Of a stretch of DNA of 64,000 bases, positions 1 through 8,472 are shown piece by piece (position 1 is the first letter of the stretch; each line of letters starts with the position of its first letter). The position numbers and the translations under genes were made by a program. The notes beneath the pieces were generated by a model. The model did not search any database and had not been told where the DNA came from. It saw nothing but the letters and a program-made list of their open reading frames with translations. Source of the stretch: Motacilla alba alba (Eukaryota > Chordata > Aves > Passeriformes > Motacillidae); the NCBI RefSeq assembly GCF_015832195.1, contig NC_052018.1:64293666-64357665 (forward strand), in the 5' to 3' direction.

Positions 1-643
1 TCAGGGACTAAAGAGCAGCAGAATCACAGAATAAGCTGAGCTGGAAAGGACTCATCAGGATCGAGTCCAGCTCCCCGCCCTGTAAAGCAGCATCCCAAAG
101 AGAGCATCGAGAGCATTGTCCAAACACTTCTCGAGCTTCTGTCTGACTTGGTGCTGTGAGCATTTCCCTGGGGAGCCTGTTCCAGCGCCCAAGCACCCTC
201 GAGGTGAAGAACCTTTTCCTAAGATCCAACCTAAACCTCCCATGACGCAACTTCAGGCTCGGGTCCTGTCACCGGAGAAAGTTCTCTCCGGACATTTTAT
301 TTACACTGTGTATGTCTTTACCACCACATTTATTCTCGACCCTATCAAATGAGCGCTCCTCCCGAGGGCGTCGTGAGAAGCGCCAGGGCAGCAGCGGGTA
401 GGGAAGAGGCGGGTCCCGCCGGGCTGTGGAGGGCGAGGGGCAGCGCCCGCCGCACCCCCGGCCCGCCCGCGGGGCACAGCCGCTGTCTCACGGCAGAACA
501 AATGCAGCGGAAAGGGAAGTCGTCCCCAAACGCTTTGGCATTTGACAGACACCGTCTGTCCTTCCGCACACCCGCGTTTCCAGCCTCCTCCTCCTCCTCC
601 TCAGCCGCGCTCCCGGTCACCCCCGCCGCGCCGCCCCCCGCAC
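1..643 (-). other. PEX7: PEX7 intron 1 (partial, donor end)
   Basis: The minus-strand sequence directly after PEX7 exon 1 starts with a GT donor at 643-642 and runs off the left edge. Bases about 350-643 are still CpG-rich and belong to the promoter-proximal island. They contain a (TCC)n-like run near 585-602 that reads as poly-Glu in one minus frame. Bases about 21-278 are a CR1 LINE fragment. Open frames that continue from exon 1 into this stretch are readthrough of GC-rich intron, not coding sequence. Confidence 0.85.
21..278 (-). mobile_element. CR1 LINE fragment (3' end), in PEX7 intron 1
   Basis: Reverse-complement CR1. The GAATCACAGAAT-type 3' tail is at the left end. It is followed, reading leftward to rightward on the plus strand, by the complement of the last part of the CR1 ORF2. 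Minus-strand translation contains the recognisable C-terminal CR1 stretch FRLDLRKRFFTSRVLGRWNR followed by LPREM. The copy is 5'-truncated and diverged, as is usual for avian CR1. Confidence 0.85.
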
Positions 644-767
644 CTGCCATGCCGTAGTACTGCGCGGCGGCGCAGGCCACGCGCCCCGGGCAGTATGGCG
701 AGAACTCCACCGCGTACCCGTGCAGCCCGGGCAGCCGCAGGGCGCCCGCGCCCGCCGCCGTGCCCAT
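644..767 (-). CDS. PEX7: PEX7 coding exon 1 (peroxisomal PTS2 receptor, N-terminus)
   Basis: Minus strand, ATG at 767-765, last exonic base 644, then a GT donor. It encodes 41 complete residues and one base of the next codon (phase 1). The protein contains [20 protein letters not shown] followed by QYYGMA, which closely matches, from memory, the human PEX7 N-terminus ([20 protein letters not shown]). Fifteen residues precede HGYA here and about seventeen in human, which supports this start. PEX7 is a cytosolic WD40-repeat receptor that binds the N-terminal PTS2 signal of peroxisomal matrix proteins and delivers them with PEX5L. This exon leads into the first propeller blade; the remaining exons lie left of the window. 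The gene is head-to-head with MAP3K5. The frame stays open upstream to 1076, but that extension shows no family similarity. Confidence 0.93.
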
Positions 768-1000
768 GGCCCCCGCCCGGGCCTCCGCCGAGCCGCGGAG
801 GAGCCGCGGAGGAGCCGGCGCGCCCCCGGCCCCGGCGGAAGCGCCCGCCCGCCGGGCGGTGCCGGAGCCGCTGCGCCGCCACCGCCATCTTTGGCCATGG
901 CAGGGGGTGGCCCAGAGCGCTGGCAGTGCGCGGAGCCCGGGAAAGGCCGGGCCCAAAGCCGCCTTCTGCCGGGAAGGAACCACTGCCGAATTTCCAAAGT
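768..1000 (-). promoter_or_regulatory. PEX7: PEX7 CpG-rich promoter and 5' leader
   Basis: CpG density is high from about 350 to about 985 and then falls abruptly into AT-rich sequence. The PEX7 start codon sits inside the block, so the promoter and 5' leader must lie in or near 768-1000. No TATA box is evident. A YY1-like motif is annotated separately. The exact transcription start cannot be read from sequence. Confidence 0.6.
882..895 (-). promoter_or_regulatory. YY1-like motif upstream of PEX7
   Basis: The plus-strand sequence CCGCCATCTTTG is the complement of CAAAGATGGCGG, close to the YY1 consensus AAGATGGCGGC. It lies about 120 bases upstream of the PEX7 ATG in a TATA-less CpG promoter. 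YY1 sites in this orientation commonly lie just downstream of the transcription start in housekeeping genes. Occupancy is inferred. Confidence 0.45.
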
Positions 1001-2702
1001 ATCTGCTCTTTTGTACGCCACATAGATCAGCTCGGTGTGTGTGCATCAGCTTGAGTACGTGAGATGTTTCAATCATAAGTATGTGCGTTAGCTTTCATTT
1101 TTCCTTTTAAAAAGACCTTCTAAGCTTTTCATTCTCCTAATTTCTTTAATAGATCTGCATACTTTATCGTTCTTCTCAGTATGTAATTGTTCTTTATGGA
1201 AGTCCTTTTATAAATAAACTTCTTACACCTGTGACAACTTCTGTTTAAGTCAGTGGGAATTTTGCCTTTGAAAGTAAGAGGTGGTGTTCAGGCTTAGAAA
1301 ATTAAGAGCAGCAGCTGCAGCTTTTTCCCATATTATATCCTATATATATCCACATCTGTGTCCCTTAAAATGCAGACACTGAGATTATTCCAGTTGGACA
1401 CAGATAACCCTCATTAGTAACAATGACCCATCTATATGTTTAAAGACAAAAATGCAAAAGTATCATTTTACACTTTCAGAAGGTACAGTAGAGGCAAATT
1501 AGATTATTTAATTACACATACCTCATGGAACTTGGACCATAGTTACATACTCCTGCTACCTGGCGTTATATTTAAAACTAAACCTTGACTACAAAATCCA
1601 TTGTAAAGCTACAAAAATATCCATTTGCTTAAACTGGCACTCAGATGCATAATTAGGTGGTTCTACTCATTCTTCAATTTTGTAATAAAAACTAAAACAA
1701 ATATGTTTATTAAATAACCTCCAGGATTTTAGAATAAAATCAGTTCAGTGCAAGTGAAACTCAATTTAATTTATCCTTTGGATTACCACAGCAGTTCTCA
1801 AAGCCTCATAACTGGCAATTTATTTAGGCTTCATTTATTGACAGCATGTGAGATCAGATTTTTTAACCCTGGGGCAAAGGAATACCTTACAGAATTGGCT
1901 GCTCCAGGCCAAATTCAACCAATTTTAGCTTCTGTGGAATCTTCTTAAATCAATTTATCTTTTCAAAATGCAAGGTACAGGACAGTTTTCCTAGCAAGTG
2001 TTTTTAAAGTAATTGCCATTTGTGACTGGGATGTCAATAGCAATACTTGAAAAGACACAAGGCCACCACAGGAGTGCAGTAAGTAAATTTGGACACTGTC
2101 ATTTGCAAGGTGTCAGGGAGTCAGATGCTTAATGGCGTAAAGTCCAGTTACTCCATAGATAATTTATCACTGAATTGGAAAGATTTCATCAAGTGCATTT
2201 TTTCCAAGCTGGCTGATCTTTCGTAATGAGTGAAATTCTGCAGAGGTTGTGCAAGCAGGAACCAGTTCTTATCAGTGGCCCAGCTTTATTTTAAAAACAC
2301 GATTAAAAGAATTTTCATAGACATAAAGATCAAGAAGTGGATGAAAGGTTACAAGGAAGTCCTGAGAGAAGGACTAGTTCTCAAACATTTTTTCACAGAC
2401 AAAGTTGTGAATTCTGGTTTTGAAGATCCACGGAAGTAGAAAGCAAAATAATGCAGTCAGTGAAAGTATTTGAATAGGATGGCTTCAAGGTAGAATAACA
2501 ACAAAAGCAACAAAAGCTGTTTTATGGGCAAAGAGAGAAGGTCCCAAAAAATGAAGTTGCTAAACATTACTTTTTTTTCATCTTCAGCCTCTGGGCAGCT
2601 GAGTAAATTCAAGTAACACGAAGGACCGCCAATCATAGCAGCATTTTATATGCAGCTACTGAAACCAAATGATCTACCAGCCAGCTCCTTTCAGCTAACA
2701 CC
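1001..2702. other. Intergenic AT-rich sequence, no gene seen
   Basis: AT-rich sequence between the PEX7 promoter and a CR1 copy. Open frames are short (69 codons or fewer) and none resembles a known protein. I see no recognisable repeat or RNA gene. Confidence 0.6.
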
Positions 2703-3230
2703 AAATCACAGAATCACAGAATTCGTTAAGTTGGAAAAGACCATCACCAAGTCCAACCTATGACTGAACACCACCATGTCAACTAGACCATGGCACTCAG
2801 TGCCACATCCAGGCTTTCCTTACATATTTCCAGGGACAGTGATGCCACCACCTCCACTGGCAGCCCATTCCAATGTCTAATCACCCTTTCTGTGAAGAAA
2901 TTCCTCTTAATGTTCAGCTTAAACTTCCCCTGGCTCAGCTTGAGGCCACTTCATCCTGTCAAAAGTTGTGGGGGAGGAGAGGCTGACCCCTACCTGCCTA
3001 CAGCCCCTTTCAAGGCGTTGTAGAGATCAGTAAGGTCATCCCTGAACCTCCTCATCTCCATGCTGAATACCCCCAGTTCCTTCAGCTGCTCCTCATCAGA
3101 CTTGTGTTTCAGAGCCTTCACCACCTTTGCTGTCCTTCTCTGGACTTGTTCCAGCACCTCAATGTCTGTCCTGAACTGAGGGGCCCAGAACTGGACACAA
3201 GACCCGAGGTGTGGCCTCACCAGCACAGAG
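2703..3230 (-). mobile_element. CR1 LINE fragment, intergenic
   Basis: Reverse-complement CR1. The 3' tail AATCACAGAATCACAGAAT is at 2704-2722, followed by the 3' UTR-like GTTGGAAAAGACCATCACCA stretch and then the end of ORF2. Minus-strand translation around 2990-3230 reads VLVRPHLGSCVQFWAPQF, then VLEQVQRRTAKVVKALKHKS, the reverse-transcriptase C-terminal region typical of CR1. The element is 5'-truncated. It is one of the two longer copies in the window. Confidence 0.9.
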
Positions 3231-6200
3231 GAAATAATCCAGACTGATTCTTCCAAACAGACGGATCCTGCATGCAGCAGTAGATGGCAGACATGTTCCA
3301 TGCAAAAAACGAGAGCCCTCAGTTTAAGGAAAAAAATCCCCAACTATGCTGAAATTGAAAACACAACGTAATTTCAATTAAAAACGGGAAAGTTGCTTAG
3401 TATGCAGTTTTGGGCTCTCTTTATGCAGCTGTCACTTCTCTGCGCTCATACCCCTCATTAGCATTAGAATAGCTGCTTGGGATGCTTACTGCAGTATTTC
3501 CATCCTCTGGGACACAAGAGCTCTGCTCTATTACAAACACATGTCCCTCATTTTCTCCGCTTGCTAGTTGGCAGCTAACTTAGGTGTGAGTTGAGATGGT
3601 GACCATCACTGCTGTGTGCACAAATCCTTCCAAAACCTTTGCTGGTCAGCAGGAACAGTAATCAGAAAGGCTCAAGTCCAAGAGTTTGAACAACTTATAA
3701 AAAGATCTTTTCTACTAGAGAAAGTAGAATGTGAGCTATTTCCTCATGGCAAAGGCAGGTAGCTTAAAACACTGAAAATATTCAAGGACTGCAGTTAAAT
3801 TTTGTCTGTCTTTTAATTATTGAACTAGGCTCCATGTCATCAAGATTTTCTTCTGCAAGTGAATGCTTACTGACTGATAGAAGCATAGAGATGTTTCCAG
3901 CTGAAATCCCCATATCGTCATAAAGCTGAATGTGTTGCAGCTTTAGAAAAAGCATTTATAATCCCAAGGTTCATTTAAGATTAAATAACTGGCAACATTG
4001 AAAAAAAACAAAAGTTACCAGTGGGGTTGCAGTAATGCATGCAAGGGGAAAAGGCTCCTCTCATATGGCTAAACTGAGAGTTACGGCATTTGGAAGGGAG
4101 AGGCAGTTAGCATGGAAGCTCTTCTGGAACTTCAAAAGAATAAAAGAACCAAGAGGAGGGAAAGACACTGGAGCAAATGAAGATTTAGACATGGAGATTT
4201 AGAAAGAAATATGAGAATTATGGGGAAAGAGAATATGAAGCAAGAACAGCACACCATCTTCACCATGCTCACAAGAAAAGTGCTACAAGGACAATCCTGA
4301 CTGGAGAAATATCCATCCCTGATGATATATCCACATTGTTTGGGCAGGTTTTGCTGGCTGCTACCTATGTGCATTGTGCTGTAATATGGTAAGCAGATTC
4401 CCCATGTTATTCCTGTTCCATGATCAGCTGCATCCTTGCACAATGGCCACCAGTCTATTTATGTCCCCCTACCCCTTCATTTAAATATTGTTTTAAATGT
4501 TCAGTGTGACCATAAGTGTAGCTCTTCTTAAAGACTGGCAGCTGGCTGCCTCAAAACACTGCCTTCTCCCTAATGAACTTAAAGTTATTTCTCATTGTCT
4601 GCAGTGATATACTTAGTCTAACTTTTTAGATACCTTTTAGAAATAAGATTTTTTAATTTCAGTTCAGCCGTTTCTAGTGCTTGTGAGAGTTCTGGCCTAA
4701 AGGTTACAAAAATTGCATTAACGTACGTACTTATAACATCTCATTCAAATTTTTGTATCTCCCAAGTTTCTTTAAATTTTTTAGACACTCATAATTGAAG
4801 GTCGCTGAACTCCTGAAAACTTTTTCCTGTTTATCAGTGAAGAATTTACAGTGAATCTCCAATCTCTCACTCCTATATGTTATCCTGTAGTTAAATAAGA
4901 GGGCCTTAAAGGATTAATGAAATTTCACATCCATTTTAAACCCAGTGTTTGTGGCAATAAATTTCAGTTTATTCCATGAATTCCATCCACCATACTGTAA
5001 ACATTCAAAACGCAGATTCATCTAAAATAATTTTTCTCCCTCTACTGGACATGGATGGCCACAATACATGAAAAATAAAATTGGCAGAGTTATGTTTACA
5101 TTTAATCTCTGTAAATCATGATATATTTAAATTATCTTTTTTGGTCTTGTACCTTGTTTACACAAGTTGGATCAGCTAAATCGAGCCTGTGGTATTTGTC
5201 ATGTGCTCTTTGTAACTCATCAACTATTGCATTTATATTTGCAACTAATAAAGTTGGCAAACTCTTGGATGTTAAAATTATAGTTATGGTTAATACCAGA
5301 GGTAAATGATTTATAGCTATAGAAATATATAACAAAGAGAAGGTTGTTATTTCAACAAGTCTACAGCCAACTGGTTGTTCCAAGTTTTTGTCTGTTTTGT
5401 CTCTGAAAAAACAGAGCTGGAACAGGATGGTACTGAATCATGATTATATACAAACCATCTGGTGTTAAAGATGTTAATTTCACAGCCCTTGAGAAACAAG
5501 TGAACAAGGTAAGAGTACTTCTGATAACAAATGGGCTGTTACTTCACTTTTAAAAAAGTCCTTGGAATTATCTCTTAATCAAACATGAAAATACAAGAGC
5601 TCCTAAATGCCTGATTGTTTGTTTCAGAGAGCTAACAGATTAAAAGATATATTTTCACTTTATAAAAGCATCAGCAATTTGTGTTTGTTATTCAACAGTA
5701 TTTTGATTTTTTTCCCAGTTTAGTGCTCAACCTCACAACCAAATCAGTAGAAAAACTACCTTGTATTTGGAACAGACGTGGTGCTAATAATGAAGCAAGC
5801 CTCACAAGTCAGTAATGCTAAGTGGAATAGCATGCTTCTTCCGTCTCCTTTCAGTCCATGACTTCCTTCTGCACTTGACAAACACGGGCTGTTCTTGAGA
5901 ACAACAGAGACATATTGTTCTTGCTTCCTGTAAGGTGATGTAAGTGCAATGTTCAATGGATTAACACCAATTCTGCATTTTGTGGAAAACACCATAATTT
6001 AGAAAAACACTTAGCCATTCAGACTGTGGCAAGAAACAATAACCTACTGTATCTGGCAGATGAGCAAATATTAACTTTTCCTTTTAAATTAGTCTTTAGT
6101 TTGCTTGTCATCTTCCCACCCCATTTACCGATTTCTTATCAGCAGAAGCAAATGCCAAGCATATCTTGTTGAAAAGGGGACTGCTCAATGCAAAAGCAAA

Positions 6201-6754
6201 CAGAGCTACTGAAGCTACTGCACTGAGTAATTTTTCTAATTATTCCAGAATTGATCTACAGAAGTAATGGAAATACAGGAGGAGGCTTTGTGCCAACAAG
6301 TGGATTAGTCTCAACATGAATTTTAACAGGATGAGACCTATTGATATAACATATAAACAAAGGTAATTAATGATCTTTTTCCTTCTCTCTTGTACCTGTT
6401 TAATAGAAGCCCTTAAAAAAAAGACATTTGATAAATCATACACTTTCACAGTATTTATACCCAAAACCATACTGCATAAGTCTTAACATTATTTCCTTTT
6501 CCAATCCGTTTTAAATTCCCCAGATATTCAGTCTTGGACTGCAAATAATCTGAAATTTTAGGGCATCTTTTTTCGAAATTAAGGATTATTTCAAATGCCA
6601 AAGGATCTTGTCCTCTACTGGGTGCGGTACCATACACAGCACAGTTTTTGGCTATATGCTAGTTATTCCTATTAGTTTTCTTCTCTGAGAAGTAATGTTT
6701 TTGGTAATTATAAAGCTTTCAAGTATTCTTGACAAGTAAATTGCAGGTGAATGC
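3231..6754. other. Intergenic sequence, no gene seen
   Basis: AT-rich unique sequence between the CR1 copy and the tandem duplication at 6755. The longest open frames are about 60-100 codons and unrecognisable. No RNA gene or repeat family was identified. Confidence 0.55.
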
Positions 6755-6935
6755 AAGAAACCGACATATTTAATCAACATACAGGGGTAGTTTTCCAGTT
6801 TCGAAGTGCAACACTTGCAAAACATGAGGCTGATCCAGCTCAAAGGAAGAAACCGACATATTTAATCAACATACAGGGGTAGTTTTCCATTTTCCGTGCA
6901 GCGCTTGCATAGCATGAGGCTGGTCCTGCTCAAAG
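6755..6935. repeat. Direct tandem duplication, about 90-bp unit, two copies
   Basis: Copy 1 (6755-6846) and copy 2 (6847-about 6935) share the exact start AAGAAACCGACATATTTAAT, and identity continues through the CAGGGGTAGTTTTCCA block. They diverge by scattered substitutions and a small deletion (for example GTTTCGAAGTGCAACAC against TTTTCCGTGCAGCGC) before matching again at CATGAGGCTG and GCTCAAAG. The repeat ends about 1.1 kb before the MAP3K5 start codon. Confidence 0.9.
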
Positions 6936-7160
6936 CAGCCATAAACCCTTCGGTGAACTTGAAGCCGTTCAGGAGCACAGAGCGAGGCAGGTTCAGGCGG
7001 CGGATAACAGCAGGCGGCAAAGGCTAATGATTACTCAGTCCTGACACTGCTCTCAACTCACTGCAAGCACGCAAAGCATTTACTCCTGACAAGCTAGTTA
7101 GAGTATGCGTGCCATCAAAAACAAACAAGAAAAGCAGGAAATGATAAAAATCCCTTTAGC
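6936..7160. other. Intergenic sequence before the MAP3K5 CpG island
   Basis: Base composition shifts here from AT-rich to the GC-rich promoter block. No gene, repeat family or RNA gene is apparent. Confidence 0.5.
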
Positions 7161-7588
7161 AGGACCAGGTTCAGCGCACAGGGAGGACCTGGCTTCTTGC
7201 AAACACAGGCTCCTTCACGTGAACCTCAAGCACCTCTGACCGCTCCGGGGCGAGGCAGGCAGGCCGCCCCTGTTTCAGTAAGCAGCCTGACCCCACAGAT
7301 TTGAAGCGCGACCGTGGGCTCGTTTTAGAGGGGAGGATATTACAAAATAAAGCCCGGCAGGAGACGGCAGGGCCGCCCTCGGTCCTGTCCAACAGGCGGT
7401 ACTCCATCCCCTCCCGGGGCGCACCGAGGAGCGGGGGTGGCCGAGCCGAGACTTCCCAAGGGGAGCTGCGTCCTTCCAGGCTGACAAGCCCGTGAGGACA
7501 CGTCGTGACTCCCCTTCCCCGAGAGCTCCCACTCGGGACGCGGTCGGAACGCCGAGCACGGGGGCGGAAAAGGTTATTTCTGCCCGGA

Positions 7589-7598
7589 GGCGGGGCCG
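7589..7598 (+). promoter_or_regulatory. GC box (Sp1/KLF-type)
   Basis: AGGCGGGGCC matches the core GGGCGG/GGCGGG Sp1-type consensus inside the MAP3K5 CpG island, about 475 bases upstream of the start codon. This is a motif match only. Confidence 0.35.
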
Positions 7599-7853
7599 GA
7601 GGAGGTGCCCGGTGCTGGGGCCGCCCCAGCCCGCGCTGCCAGTGGCTCCGCAGCTGTCGCTCGGCTGGAGCTGGGGCGCTGGAGAGTGATCCCACAAGTG
7701 GTTTTTCGCCGCGGCCGAGGAAATTCGTCCAAGGAGCGAAGCGACCGGAGGAAGAGCGGGGTGTCGGGGGTGGCAGGAGAAGGAGGCTGGGCTGCCGGGG
7801 GTCGGCGCGCCGGGCAGTCCCTGCAGGTGCGGAGGAGAAGGGAGCGGCGCGTC

Positions 7854-7919
7854 ATGGTGCCGGTGGCAGGCACGGAGGGAGGCTGTGCTCGTCTCCCTGT
7901 CTCCGTCAACCTTCGCTAG
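7854..7919 (+). other. Upstream ORF 1 in MAP3K5 leader (21 codons)
   Basis: ATG at 7854 and in-frame TAG at 7917-7919, ending 147 bases before the MAP3K5 start codon. Context GTCATGG has G at +4 but G is not at a strong -3 position match with A. It acts as a uORF only if transcription begins upstream of 7854. The encoded peptide is not recognised. Confidence 0.4.
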
Positions 7920-8005
7920 CGCCCGAGTGGGAATCCCTCGCTTCAACCCGGTCGCCTCTCCTCTCCAGCAGCTCAGCGGGACCGCTCCGGGGCGGGCGGC
8001 GCAGT

Positions 8006-8020
8006 ATGGCATCTGCCTAA
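8006..8020 (+). other. Upstream ORF 2 in MAP3K5 leader (4 codons)
   Basis: ATG GCA TCT GCC TAA, ending 46 bases before the MAP3K5 ATG. Context AGTATGG has G at +4. The spacing would allow some reinitiation at 8067. It is likely to be in the mRNA because it is so close to the coding start. Confidence 0.5.
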
Positions 8021-8066
8021 CCCCGGCCAGCGCAACAGAGCCCGGGGCTGCTCTTTCACCGCCGGG

Positions 8067-8472
8067 ATGAACGACAGCAGCGAGGGAATCGTCAGCCTGC
8101 CGGTGCCCGGCCCGCCCGGCGGCGGGACGCCCTGCGAGGAGGTACTCGGCAGGAGAGCGCCCGGGGCCGACACGGGCGCCCGCAGCCTCCCGCCCGACTT
8201 GGCTGCGCCGCCGCCCGCCGCTCTCTGGGCTGAGGACGCCGCCGCCGCCGCCTGCCCGAGCACCGCGGCGCGGGCCAAGGGTGGCGGCCGGCGGACCGCG
8301 GTCACCTACGTGATCAACGAGGCGAGCCAGGGGCCGCTGCTGGCGGCGGAGAGCGGCGCCTTGCAGAGCCTGCGGGAGGCGTGCGAGGCGGTGGGGGCCG
8401 CGCTGGAGACCCTGCACTTCGGCAAGCTGGACTTCGGCGAGACGGCGGTGCTGGACCGCTTCTATAACGCAG
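8067..8472 (+). CDS. MAP3K5: MAP3K5 coding exon 1 (N-terminus and start of thioredoxin-binding domain)
   Basis: The ATG at 8067 was chosen because EGI at residues 6-8 aligns with the EGI near the start of human ASK1, and no better upstream start is in frame. Context is GCCGGGATGA. The exon encodes 135 residues and ends with one base of the next codon (phase 1) at GCA G before a GTGAGA donor. Residues 1-78 are rich in Ala, Pro and Gly and poorly conserved. From residue 79 the sequence matches human closely: TYVINEASQG, then SLREACEAVGAALETLHFGK, then LDFGETAVLDRFYNA. Cys106 corresponds to human Cys120. The exon lies inside the CpG island and its third positions are strongly GC-biased, unlike the later exons. 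The open frame runs on to 8846 in the intron, which is an effect of GC-rich sequence. Confidence 0.95.

Larger units (their letters stand above)
7161..8066 (+). promoter_or_regulatory. MAP3K5: MAP3K5 CpG-island promoter and 5' leader
   Basis: CpG-dense sequence begins near 7230 and continues through exon 1 to about 8660. No TATA box is obvious. A GC box of Sp1 type (AGGCGGGGCC) is at about 7589-7598, and a second GC-rich GGGGCGGGC is at 7990-7998. Two short upstream ORFs lie in the last 215 bases before the start codon. Many long open frames on both strands here are a by-product of high GC. The transcription start cannot be fixed without transcript data. Confidence 0.7.

Noticed and set aside
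345..643. Continuation of the PEX7 exon 1 frame to 345 as coding sequence
   Set aside because: Similarity to PEX7 stops exactly at the GT donor at 643, and the rest is low-complexity GC-rich intron.
2990..3343. 117-codon minus-strand frame as a host gene
   Set aside because: Its sequence is the C-terminal part of CR1 reverse transcriptase, so it is a transposon remnant.
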